DNA of 64,000 nt. Origin: Anaerovorax sp. IOR16 (GTDB lineage: Bacteria > Bacillota > Clostridia > Peptostreptococcales > Anaerovoracaceae). Of this stretch, positions 1-9,100 are shown one piece after another. The stretch lies in contig NZ_JADQTL010000012.1 of NCBI RefSeq assembly GCF_017168145.1, positions 163,098-227,097 on the forward strand, in the 5' to 3' direction. The notes below the pieces were generated by a model. That model made no database searches. It was given only the letters and a program-made list of their open reading frames with translations, and had not been told where the DNA came from. How positions within the stretch are numbered: position 1 is the first letter of the stretch; every line of letters starts with the position of its first letter. Made by a program: the position numbers and the translations under genes.

Positions 1-1167
1 AAGAACTGGTACAATAGTTACCGTGGACTTAACACACTTCGTCAATCGGTAGAACAATCCATAAACGTCAATGCAGTAAAGGTATGGATGGATATCGGTG
101 CAGATCGTTCGGTAAACTTTTTAAAGAAATTAGGAGTTACTTCTGTTAAAGAATCCGGATCTGTCAATGATATGAATGCAGCCGCTCTCGCTTTAGGCGG
201 TATGTCAAACGGTATTTCTCCATTACAGATGTGTGCAGGATACAGTACTTTTGCAAATCAAGGCGTTTACAATGAACCAACTTGCTATACTAAGGTTACG
301 AATAAAAAAGGAGAAGTCATATTAGAGAATGAAGTCTCTACTACGCAAGTAATGGATCGAGGCGTTGCCTTTATTATGACTGATATTTTACGTACTACTG
401 TATCCAATGGTATTGCAGGCCGTGCTGCAATCGGAAATCAGCCTGTTGCAGGAAAAACCGGTACGACCTCCGATAACTATGATGCTTGGTTTGTAGGATT
501 TACCCCTCAATATTCTGCAGCTGTTTGGATTGGAAACGATTTCAACATTGAATTGAGTCAGGGAAGTGCTTCTGCTGCAAGAGTTTGGAGTAAAATCATG
601 AAGCAGATTCACAAGAACATTCCAACTGGTAGTTTCCCGACTGCAGATAACATTATCAGCAAAGCAATTGATATAAAATCCGGTAAACTCCCTAGTGAAT
701 ATAGCTCAATGGATCCAAGAGTAACGGTAAAAAATGAATACTTTGTTTCTGGAACTGAACCAAAAGAAGTCGATGATGTTCATGTTGCAGTTACGGTTTG
801 TGAAAGCTCTGGCTTATTAGCGACACCTTGGTGTCCAAATCCCGTACACAAAGTAGCGATAAAAAGACCTGGCGGCAGTGTATCTGGAGTAGAAGATGCA
901 ATTTATGATGCACCAACCACTTACTGTCATCTCCATAACTTAGATCCTGCTAAATATCCTGTAAGTGAAGGCTCTACGGTAGACCCTAATTTTGTACCAT
1001 CATTGCCATCTGATGAAGATGAAACAAATCCTGATGAAGGTACCGATAACGAAAATGAAAATGTAACAAATCCACCGTCAATACCGCCAGTTGTTACAAC
1101 CGGAAAGCCAGATAATAATTCGAAAAAGCCAGATAATAATTCGAAAAAACCAGATTGGTTAAATTAG
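1..1167 (+). CDS. class A penicillin-binding protein, C-terminal part (5' truncated by window edge)
   Basis: C-terminal transpeptidase part of a bifunctional PBP1A-type peptidoglycan synthase, which cross-links stem peptides outside the membrane. The reading frame is open from base 1, so the start, the membrane anchor, the glycosyltransferase domain and the catalytic SxxK serine lie outside the window. Visible are the family block LALGGMSNGISPLQM and the KTGT box (AGKTGTTSDNYDAWF), followed by a C-terminal extension. The tail (roughly the last 80 residues) is acidic and Pro/Asn-rich and ends in a repeated NNSKKPD unit, probably a disordered extracellular tail. A strong hairpin terminator follows the stop codon. 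The family call is firm; the exact paralogue is not. Confidence 0.93.
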   Translation, partial: KNWYNSYRGLNTLRQSVEQSINVNAVKVWMDIGADRSVNFLKKLGVTSVKESGSVNDMNAAALALGGMSNGISPLQMCAGYSTFANQGVYNEPTCYTKVTNKKGEVILENEVSTTQVMDRGVAFIMTDILRTTVSNGIAGRAAIGNQPVAGKTGTTSDNYDAWFVGFTPQYSAAVWIGNDFNIELSQGSASAARVWSKIMKQIHKNIPTGSFPTADNIISKAIDIKSGKLPSEYSSMDPRVTVKNEYFVSGTEPKEVDDVHVAVTVCESSGLLATPWCPNPVHKVAIKRPGGSVSGVEDAIYDAPTTYCHLHNLDPAKYPVSEGSTVDPNFVPSLPSDEDETNPDEGTDNENENVTNPPSIPPVVTTGKPDNNSKKPDNNSKKPDWLN

Positions 1168-1180
1168 CAAAAATATAATA

Positions 1181-1225
1181 AAAGTCAACTCTCTATGATT
1201 AATTATAGCGAGTTGACTTTTTCAT
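1181..1225 (+). terminator. intrinsic terminator after the PBP gene
   Basis: The arms AAAGTCAACTC and GAGTTGACTTT pair perfectly (11 bp) around an 18-base loop and run into TTTTC on the plus strand. It could also serve the convergent minus-strand gene fragment. Confidence 0.85.
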
Positions 1226-1258
1226 ATTAGAAGCAATATTTTATATCACAATATCTTT

Positions 1259-2264
1259 TTACCATTCACCCTGAACAACTTCATACTTATGATTTATAGA
1301 AAAATTTGAGTTATCGAAGTAATTGACTCCTGAATTTCCGAATGTTGTATCTACATTAATCCATCTATCCTCATCAGGATTATAGACTTGGTTCCAAGCA
1401 TGATCGCCCCATTCAGTACCATTATACCCCATCCCTGTAACAAATCTGACTTTTAATCCAACTGCACGGCACATAGAGACATATAAACATGAATAATCAA
1501 AACAAACACCTTTGCCTTCCGAATAAGTTACGATGGATCCAGAATTAACATGGGAGGAGTTCTTTTCAATCATTTCTACTTTATCCTTGTCATATTGTAT
1601 ATTTCTACTAATCCATTCATACAACAAATAAGCCTTTTCCTTTTCATCTTTTCCAGTACTGACTATATTTTTCGCCATATTATCTATATCAGAATTGGAT
1701 TTCACGGCTTCATCAAGTGTCATACCATTAAAATATTTGATTGCCGTTATCTTCCAATAATTAGAATATTCACTATCATCTTTGTTTGCAGGTGTAAAAT
1801 CCTCAGTTGCTTTTTTTATCGAATTATTAATAAATACGGGCATACTTTTCACTGTATCTGTACTTAATATAGGATTTAGAATATGATTATTTACGATTCG
1901 ATATGCCAAAGAATGATTGATATAGCTTTCAGCGGATGGGCTATTTACATAATTCGTATAAAAACTTAATAATAAAGAAAAAAGTATAATAATAAATATA
2001 GATTTTGGAAGTTGCCACACTATACTAAGTATCCGTTTTGTATTACTGCTCATGGAATGATATGCATGTGAAATTTTATCTGTAATAGGAAGAATCAAAT
2101 ATTTATAGATTGGAATGCTTAAAATCCCCAAAATCCAAAGAGTTACATATAATAATACGAAAAATACAATAATATACGCTATAATATCATTGTCATAACG
2201 TACTATAAAATCTTTCAAAGAAGGAATTAATTTATAAAAATATGCAAAAAAACCTTCCCCCTTC
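1259..2264 (-). pseudogene. transglutaminase-like membrane protein, 3' part, cut off by IS insertion
   Basis: About 334 C-terminal codons of a gene whose first 65 codons lie beyond the IS element (3747-3949). Removing the element and one copy of the 9-bp duplication rejoins the frame exactly: the lysine codon of the shared KGEG peptide lies in the same phase on both sides. The restored protein would be about 399 residues: several N-terminal membrane helices and then a transglutaminase-like cysteine-protease fold with all three candidate catalytic residues, Cys in GKGVCFDYSC, His in WGDHAWNQV and Asp in WINVDTTFG. Family members with this layout are usually extracytoplasmic peptidases or cross-linkers of unknown substrate. 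The open frame continues 60 codons into antisense IS DNA without a credible start, so a functional product is unlikely. Confidence 0.9.
2256..2264. repeat. 9-bp target-site duplication, left copy
   Basis: TCCCCCTTC lies directly before the left end of the IS and is repeated exactly after the right end. Confidence 0.93.
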
Positions 2265-2336
2265 GGGAGTATCCTAAAGTTTGTGTAAACCTCTAAACTG
2301 ATGTAAGATAAATATATCAGTTTGGAGGTTTTATTT

Positions 2337-3593
2337 ATGCCCAAAAGAAGAAAAGAATCACCCCAAAAACAAGCAATCAGAAAAATGATGCAGGAATACT
2401 TAAAAGAGAATGATATTCCTATCAAAAATGGTACAGATGTCAATTCTGTTATGCGTGATATGATGTCTGTATTACTGGAGGGTTCTCTGGAAGGAGAATT
2501 AGAAGACGAACTGGGATACTCAAAATATGACTATCGGAATAAGGAAACCGACAATAGTCGGAATGGATATTCTTCTAAAATCATGCATACAAACTATGGA
2601 GATATGAATGTTGCTATTCCTCGTGACCGTAATGGAGAATATGAACCCCAGCTTATCAAGAAATATCAAAATACCGTTACGCAAGATATGGAAGAAAGGA
2701 TACTTTCCATGTATGCAAAAGGTATGACTACAAATGATATTGAATCCCATATGCGTGAGTTATATGACATTGATATTTCTGACAGTACGATTAGCCGAGT
2801 TACTGATAAAATTATACCGATTGTAAAGGAATGGCAGGAACGTCCTTTGGAAGAAGTATATGCGGTTGTTTTTATGGATGCAATTCATTTCCACGTTCGT
2901 AGTGAAGGAAGAATACGAAAAAAGGCTGTGTATATTGCTTTGGGAATTGATATGAATGGTAGAAAGGACGTTTTAGGTATGTATGTTGGTGAAAATGAAA
3001 ATGCTAAATTCTGGCTTTCTATACTGAATGGGCTAAAAAATCGTGGTGTAAAAGATATCTTAATAACATGTATTGATGGACTAAGTGGATTTCCACAAGC
3101 AATTGAAGCAGTCTATCCTGAAACAGAGATACAGCAGTGCATTATTCATCAAATCCGTAACTCCACTAAATTTGTATCCTACAAAGATTTGAAAGCTCTG
3201 ATGGCTGATTTGAAGCGAGTCTATACTGCCCCAACAGAAGAATTAGCCCTAAATGAATTGGAGTTGTTTCAAGAAAAATGGGATGTAAAATATCCGAAAA
3301 TCTATAAATCTTGGCATGATAATTGGTCAACTTTAGCAACCTATTTTAAATATCCTGAAGCTGTTAGGCGGCTTATTTATACCACAAATGCCATTGAGGG
3401 ATTTAATCGTCAACTTCGTAAAGTAACAAAAAGCAAGACAATTTTTCCTTCTGACGATAGCCTTTTAAAAATGCTATATCTGGCAACGATAGATATCACA
3501 AAAAAGTGGACAGGATATCGTAGGGACTGGGGACGGATATATTCCCAGTTAGAGATTTATTTTGAGGAAAGACTAAAAAATCTCAACTTCTAA
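2337..3593 (+). CDS. IS256-family (mutator-type) transposase
   Basis: A 418-residue DDE transposase that moves the surrounding IS by copy-out/paste-in chemistry. Candidate catalytic residues are the Asp of VVFMDAIHF, the Asp of ITCIDGLSG and the Glu of TTNAIEGFNRQLRK, the last being the family signature. An alpha-helical insertion lies between the second Asp and the Glu, as usual. The ATG at 2337 is preferred because GGAGG lies 8 bases upstream; an in-frame TTG at 2322 sits before that site. Length and motifs are complete, so the gene looks functional. Confidence 0.95.
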   Translation: MPKRRKESPQKQAIRKMMQEYLKENDIPIKNGTDVNSVMRDMMSVLLEGSLEGELEDELGYSKYDYRNKETDNSRNGYSSKIMHTNYGDMNVAIPRDRNGEYEPQLIKKYQNTVTQDMEERILSMYAKGMTTNDIESHMRELYDIDISDSTISRVTDKIIPIVKEWQERPLEEVYAVVFMDAIHFHVRSEGRIRKKAVYIALGIDMNGRKDVLGMYVGENENAKFWLSILNGLKNRGVKDILITCIDGLSGFPQAIEAVYPETEIQQCIIHQIRNSTKFVSYKDLKALMADLKRVYTAPTEELALNELELFQEKWDVKYPKIYKSWHDNWSTLATYFKYPEAVRRLIYTTNAIEGFNRQLRKVTKSKTIFPSDDSLLKMLYLATIDITKKWTGYRRDWGRIYSQLEIYFEERLKNLNF

Positions 3594-3618
3594 AAAACAA
3601 CTTGTTCGGCAAGTTTTA

Positions 3619-3646
3619 TTGACATGCAAAAAAATCATTGTATAAT
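3619..3646 (+). promoter_or_regulatory. consensus SigA promoter inside the right end of the IS, reading outward
   Basis: Perfect TTGACA (3619-3624), 16-bp spacer, perfect TATAAT (3641-3646), pointing out of the element. The predicted start, about 3653, coincides with the first base of a hairpin. Transcripts would leave the IS antisense to the severed 5' fragment of the target gene. Confidence 0.75.
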
Positions 3647-3652
3647 GCAAAC

Positions 3653-3684
3653 AAGGGTAGAATCCCAAAATTGACTCTGCCCTT
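3653..3684 (+). other. hairpin at the predicted 5' end of the outward IS transcript
   Basis: AAGGGTAGAATC and GACTCTGCCCTT pair over 12 bp (one G-U, one mismatch) around an 8-base loop. There is no U-run, so it is not a normal terminator. It could cap the outward transcript or be part of the IS end. Confidence 0.6.
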
Positions 3685-3746
3685 AAGTAACTATTCACAT
3701 ATCTTATATCAGATTTTTGAGTTTACACAAAACTTGAAACTGTCCC

Positions 3747-3949
3747 TCCCCCTTCTGAGAAAATATTACTCTGAAGAGATTAATTGATAATAGAATTCCT
3801 AAAATAAATTTAAGATTATTCATTATCGACAGCAATGAATGATGTATCCGGTTCGTTGAAACAGGATACAGTGCACCAGTCAGTAAAGGCATTAGAAAAA
3901 TACCAATCATTATCATTGTTATTATATTTATATTATTAAATACATTCAT
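3747..3949 (-). pseudogene. transglutaminase-like membrane protein, 5' part, cut off by IS insertion
   Basis: The first 65 codons of the interrupted gene, with a good start: GAGGGAC just upstream of ATG at 3949. The fragment encodes two hydrophobic stretches (from IITMIMIGIFLMPL and from FILGILLSINLF) and continues through the duplicated target site into a short IS-encoded tail (QFQVLCKLKNLI) before a stop at 3704. The upstream half of the target duplication (TCCCCCTTC, 3747-3755) is included here. If translated, only a short truncated membrane peptide results. Confidence 0.88.
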
Positions 3950-4098
3950 GACAGTCCCTCTTTTCTATCGGTATAAAAAACACCTTAAACATAAAATTTC
4001 ATTCTTTTATATTTACATTAATTATACATAATGAATAGAAAAACAACTACCCAACAGAATCTGCCAAAAACAATTTGCGTCTATGTCTATATAAAATC

Positions 4099-4137
4099 AA
4101 AAAAGGTTAAGAAGACTCTCCCTAACCCTGTTTTTAG
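4099..4137 (-). terminator. second downstream terminator for the DGC/GNAT pair
   Basis: On the minus strand, GGTTAGG pairs imperfectly with TTAACC across a purine-rich loop and is followed by six T. It backs up the terminator at 4161-4191. Otherwise the 307-base gap before the DGC gene shows only AT-rich sequence. Confidence 0.55.
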
Positions 4138-4160
4138 AAATTTATTATACTCTTAATTGA

Positions 4161-4191
4161 TAAATAAAGGGCAGCCCTTTCGAACTGCCCT
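4161..4191 (-). terminator. intrinsic terminator downstream of the DGC-domain gene
   Basis: Minus-strand arms AGGGCAG and CTGCCCT pair perfectly over 7 bp and are followed by TTTATTTA. Confidence 0.75.
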
Positions 4192-4256
4192 ATTAGAAAT
4201 TTAATTAGAAAACTAGTTTTATAAACTTTTTTACCATCTCAAATTTTAGTTTATTA

Positions 4257-4619
4257 TTAAATTACCTTATTGACTATACTTTGAACTGTTTCAAATTCTT
4301 CCTTGGTATAATTTGTATTATTCTTGCGTTCAATTCCTAAATCCGTAATTACAAAATAGTGTTCCGGAACAATTCCCGCTTCTTTAAATGCATCCATTCC
4401 GCAAGCCCTCTGACAGCCATCAATCAGAATCCATTCTTTTGCATTTTCATCTTCTTCTTTTACCATCTTGGCATCCTGTTCTATTTCATCTGTTAATTTA
4501 ACAAAACGAACTCCATCTTTTTTCCCTATCTTTTCAGCCAACTCAGATGCTAATAATGAAACATTGGAATCTCCGGGACAGGCAGAAATACAAATTTTCT
4601 TATCTATAATTTTGCTCAT
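4257..4619 (-). CDS. DGC-domain putative zinc-binding protein
   Basis: A 120-residue protein of the DGC-domain family (named for an Asp-Gly-Cys motif), small cytoplasmic proteins with conserved cysteines thought to bind metal; the molecular role is not established. Visible are the N-terminal CISACPGDSNVS and the diagnostic IDGCQRACG, giving four candidate ligand cysteines. The start is supported by AGGAG upstream of ATG. It lies 51 bases behind a GNAT gene on the same strand and shares two terminators with it, so the two probably form one operon. Family assignment is good; function unknown. Confidence 0.8.
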   Translation of the reverse strand: MSKIIDKKICISACPGDSNVSLLASELAEKIGKKDGVRFVKLTDEIEQDAKMVKEEDENAKEWILIDGCQRACGMDAFKEAGIVPEHYFVITDLGIERKNNTNYTKEEFETVQSIVNKVI

Positions 4620-4670
4620 AACTTAAACTCCTATTACCAAGCATGAAAAATAGTGTACTAATCATTCATA

Positions 4671-5153
4671 TTAGTTTACACGCATACCATTTTTCTTATC
4701 GGTACCTACAAAAGCGAAGCCAACGGAATGCCAGAACAATGCATCTTCTTCATTTGGATTCATCATTAAGCTTTCTTCCTTACAATAATCGTTAATTATA
4801 AATTCCATAAAATGCTTACCAATGCCGCCTCTTCGGTAACTCTGAGCAATGACAAAATCACCAACAAAATATTTAGCGTTAATCTCAATTCCATAAACTC
4901 TGGAAACGCTCTTCTGGTACTCTTTATCATCCAAATTATGAAGGACTGCATAACCAACCGGAATTTCCGCATCATCATCTTTTTCTACCACTAGCACTAC
5001 GGCAATGGCATCCGTTAAAGGCTGATAACGCAATGTATCAAATCCACTGGCGCGCTTAATCATTGAGCTCTTACGCATTTCCAGGTATTCAGCTTCATCT
5101 TTCTTTTCGTAAATTTTTACATAAAAATTTCCGTCTACTTTTACTTCTTTCAT
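4671..5153 (-). CDS. GNAT-family N-acetyltransferase
   Basis: A 160-residue acetyltransferase of the GCN5 fold that should transfer an acyl group from acyl-CoA to an amine. The acceptor cannot be read from sequence. The acyl-CoA-binding loop is SYRRGGIGKHFMEF (motif A, Q/RxxGxG/A type), preceded by the beta-strand FVGDFVIA. AGGAGG stands seven bases before the ATG. First gene of a probable two-gene operon with the DGC-domain protein. Confidence 0.8.
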   Translation of the reverse strand: MKEVKVDGNFYVKIYEKKDEAEYLEMRKSSMIKRASGFDTLRYQPLTDAIAVVLVVEKDDDAEIPVGYAVLHNLDDKEYQKSVSRVYGIEINAKYFVGDFVIAQSYRRGGIGKHFMEFIINDYCKEESLMMNPNEEDALFWHSVGFAFVGTDKKNGMRVN

Positions 5154-5233
5154 TTTTTTCCTCCTATTTTACAGTAATTTTTCTGAAATACTATATGTTA
5201 GTATCTTTTATTTATCAACAAATCCTTTCAGAT

Positions 5234-6130
5234 TTATGATTCAAACAAGCTTTCGGCAAATTCCTTAGGATCAAATTCTTTTAAATCCTCCATCCCTTCA
5301 CCAACTCCGATATATTTAACCGGCATATTATACTCATCCGAAATGGTAATCACGATACCACCCTTTGCCGTACCATCAAGTTTCGTTAATACAATCCCTG
5401 TGATATCTGCAATTTGTCCGAATTCTTTTGCTTGCGATACTGCATTTTTCCCTGTTGCAGCATCTAAGACAAGCAAGGTTTCTCTTTTTGCTTGTGGATA
5501 TTCTCTTTCAATTACTTTATACATCTTCTCTAATTCTGTCATCAAGTTTTTTTTCGTTTGAAGTCTACCTGCCGTGTCGCAAATCAAGACATCAATGTTT
5601 TTCGCCTTTGCCGATTGAATGGCATCAAAAATGACTGCAGATGGATCAGCACCTTCTTGATGTTTAATGATATTAACTCCAAGACGGTCTCCCCAAACCT
5701 CAAGCTGCTCACTTGCCGCCGCACGAAATGTATCGGCAGCAGCGATTAATACAGATTTCCCCTGCTTTTGAAATTTGTATGTCATTTTCGCAATGGATGT
5801 CGTTTTTCCTACACCATTCACTCCAATCATTAATAATACCAAAGGTGTTTTATTAGAAATTTGATGTGCTTCTTTTTTATCAATCAAATCTTCTACAATC
5901 TTTTTTATCTGTGCCTTTACACCATCAGCATTGCTAATTCTTAAGCTTTTAATATCGCTGCGAAGCTGCTCAATAATTTTATTTGTCGTCTCCATTCCAA
6001 TATCGGAAGTAATCAAAACTTCTTCCAAATCATCAAGCATTTCTTCGTCAATTTCTGGACGCATGAAAATAACATCTTCAATTTTTTCCTGCAATCGTCC
6101 AAAAAATGATTTTTTAATTCCAAATGCCAT
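5234..6130 (-). CDS. ftsY: signal recognition particle receptor FtsY
   Basis: The SRP receptor GTPase that docks ribosome-nascent-chain/Ffh complexes at the membrane translocon. The 298-residue protein has the short N-terminal region usual in Firmicutes, then a helical N domain and the G domain: G1 GVNGVGKTTSIAKM, insertion-box motif ADTFRAAASEQL, DTAGR (G3), TKLDGTAKGG (G4) and the closing GVGEGMEDL. It follows smc by 28 bases in the plsX-rnc-smc-ftsY run, a common Firmicute order. Nothing unusual is visible. Confidence 0.97.
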   Translation of the reverse strand: MAFGIKKSFFGRLQEKIEDVIFMRPEIDEEMLDDLEEVLITSDIGMETTNKIIEQLRSDIKSLRISNADGVKAQIKKIVEDLIDKKEAHQISNKTPLVLLMIGVNGVGKTTSIAKMTYKFQKQGKSVLIAAADTFRAAASEQLEVWGDRLGVNIIKHQEGADPSAVIFDAIQSAKAKNIDVLICDTAGRLQTKKNLMTELEKMYKVIEREYPQAKRETLLVLDAATGKNAVSQAKEFGQIADITGIVLTKLDGTAKGGIVITISDEYNMPVKYIGVGEGMEDLKEFDPKEFAESLFES

Positions 6131-6158
6131 TACTTATTCTCCTTTAAATATATCCTAA

Positions 6159-9100
6159 CTACAACTCAAAACGGTCTCCAAGCCGTAAAGATATCACCTT
6201 CGATACTCCTTGTTCCGGCATAGTTACTCCATACAGTACATCTGCAAATTCCATCGTTGCTTTTTGATGTGTTACCAATGCAAATTGAATTTCATGGAAA
6301 TTTCTTAAATAATTAGCAAAACGATCAATGTTTGCTTCATCTAATGCCGCTTCAACCTCATCTAAAATACAAAAAGGGGTTGGTTTTGCTTTTAATACGG
6401 CAAACATCAAAGCAATTGCTGTCATGGTTTTTTCACCACCCGACATTAAGTTGATATTTTGCAATTTTTTCCCCGGTGGCTGCGCAACAATCTCAATGCC
6501 ACATTCTAAAGGCTTTGTCTCATCCTCTAAACGAAGTTCCGCTGTACCTCCACCAAAAAGTTCTTGGAACGCTTTTTCAAAATTAACAACAATCTTATCA
6601 AAGCTCTCCTTAAAATTACTTCGAATGGTTTTATCCATATCCATTATTATTTGTTTTAATGCATTCATTGCCTCCAACAAATCAGAACGTTGCTCTGTTA
6701 AAAATTCATATCTTTCTTTTACAGATTCGTATTCTTTAATGGAACCAATATTCACTTCTCCAAGTGCCTTCATGCGACTTTTAATCTCACGACTTTCCTT
6801 TAATGCCGCATTCATAACAAATTCTTTTTTTGAAAATTCCATCGCTTGAATATAGGATATCTCAAAATCTTCCCAAAGCTTATTTTTAAAAGAATCTACC
6901 TGTGTCTCATTTTTTGTTAACTTTAATTCCAAATCATGCTTAGCAGTTTGTCCATGAAGCAGTAAGTCTTCAATGGATTCTTTTTTCTTTTCTACTTCTG
7001 CCAAGTAACGAACAAGCAACGACTTTTCTTCTTGAATTTTTTTTAGAAGCTCCTCTAATTTATATTTTTCTTCTTCTTTCTCTGAAACAGCAGATTTTAA
7101 ATCAGTTCCTCCTTGTAGTAAAAGCATCTTCTGTTCTTCGATAGTTCGTATATTTTCTTCTTTTGCTCTTCTTTCTTGCATTAAATCATCTAGATATTCT
7201 TCAATTCTTTGATTCATTTGTATAAAACTATTACATTCATTTTGTAAAGAACCTACTTGTAAACGAAGTTTCGTTATTTCTTCCTGTGATTCTTGAAGCA
7301 CTTGTTGTTTATTTTTTAAATCTTCCATTTGTTCTTCAACAAGTCGTTCCAATGTCTCTTTTTCTTGTTCTGCAGTTTGTACGGTTTCACTTAGCTCTTC
7401 TATCATTGATTGCGCAGATTTCTCTTCTTTTGAAATGTGTTCCAATTCTTTCTGCCATCGATTTTCATTATTTTCAACTTCACAAATCTGCAAAGAGACA
7501 TGCTTCAATTCATTTTCAGAGCGCATGCATACCATTTCAGTCTCTCTATAAGCTGTTTCTTGTTCTTCCAGATTCTTCTTTAATTTTTTAATGCGCTCAT
7601 GTAATTCAGATAGTAATGCATCACCCTGCAATCTGTTTTGTTCCATTTTGAACAAAGCATCTTTCAACTTTGTAATCTCTGCTTTTCGTTCTAAAAGGTT
7701 TGCAGTATTATTTCGATGAGTACCACCGGTAATGGCACCACTGGCATTAATTACTTCACCTTCCAATGTAACAAACCGAAATCCCCTTGAAACACTTTTT
7801 GATAACGCAACTGCATGATTTAATTCATCTACTATAATAACTCTTCCAAGAAGGTATTCCATAATTACTTTATACTTTGGATCAAATTCAATACAATCAA
7901 CTGCAAATCCTTTAAATCCCAATTCTCCCATCAAGCGATCGTCTCTTACAACTTTTCCTGTACTTATACTGGAAAGCGGTAAAAAGGTTAATCGACCGGC
8001 ACGATTTTTCTTTAAAGCTGATACTGCTGCCTGTGCACTTTTATCATCTTCACAGACAATATTCTGCATTGCTGCACCTAGAGCGGTTTCAATTGCTGTT
8101 TCAAATCCAAGCGGTACCTTTATTAATTCAGCAATGACACCATGTATCCCCGAAAGCTCTTTGGAACGCATAACAAAACGTACCCCATGATTATAACCAT
8201 CATACGATTGTTCCATTTCTTCCATCATTTTCTGACGAGTCGCTGTTTGACCAATGGAAATTCTCAAATCCTCCATTTGCTTTCTAACCGACTTTTCTTG
8301 TTCCAAATCTTGCTCGTATTGATGTTTTGTTTCTCGCATTTCTTCTTTTAACTGCTTCATCCGAGCTGTTGCTGAATTATTTTCTTCCTGTACCTTCTCA
8401 AACGCCTGCTTCATACCACGATTTGTAGCAAGCGAGGCTTCTTTTTCTATATTTAATTGTTCTTTACGGCTTTGCAATGTACCAAGTAAGCTCAATAAAC
8501 TATTGGATTCCGCCTTCTTACTGCTCATTATAGAATGTAATTCATAAATGCGATTTTTTCGAGCTTCTACGGATGATTGATAAGCAAGTATCTCTGAAGA
8601 AAGGGTTTCAAAAGACTGCGTTTTTCTATGTAACGTTTCTTTCTGTTGTAACCATTCTTCCGTCAATTCCTTATGCTTTTCATCGAATCCCTTCCAATTG
8701 TTCTTTTCTTTTTCAGCCTTCATATCAAGTGCATCAATTTCTTCTTTTAAACGCTCGGCATCTTTTTCCATTACCGATAATTTTTCTTCACTTAATTGGC
8801 TCTGATTGACTAAAGAATTGATTTCTTCGATTTTTTTCAAAAGCAAATCTCTTGTTTCTAATCCTTGAGAATCTAACTGTTCATTTCGAGTTCGATTTTC
8901 TGTAAGATCTGTTTCAATCACCTTTTTTTGTTCTTTATTTTCTTCTATCTGACTGTTTAACTCTGTTAAATCGTCTTTCAGATATTCATTTTTTAATTCA
9001 ATAGATTCTATGTTCTTTAATGTAATATTAATCTCTACCTCTTTATATTTGTCACGAAGAACTAAATATTCAGATGCTTTTTCACTGTCCTCTTTTAGTC

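Larger units (their letters stand above)
2265..3746 (+). mobile_element. complete IS256-family insertion sequence (1482 bp)
   Basis: One DDE transposase gene flanked by imperfect terminal inverted repeats. The left end reads GGGAGTATCCTAAAGTTTG and the right end, reverse-complemented, GGGACAGTTTCAAGTTTTG. Both continue into TGTAAAC and, further in, into CTGATrTAAGATA, giving an inverted repeat of about 45 bp that is best conserved at bases 16-26. The flanking 9-bp direct repeat matches the 8-9 bp duplications known for IS256. Intact ends, an intact transposase and a perfect duplication suggest a recent, possibly still mobile copy. Confidence 0.95.

Noticed and set aside
1259..2443. A full 394-codon transglutaminase gene starting inside the IS
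   Set aside because: The first 60 codons are antisense IS sequence; the true 5' end lies at 3747-3949 and rejoins in frame after removal of the IS.
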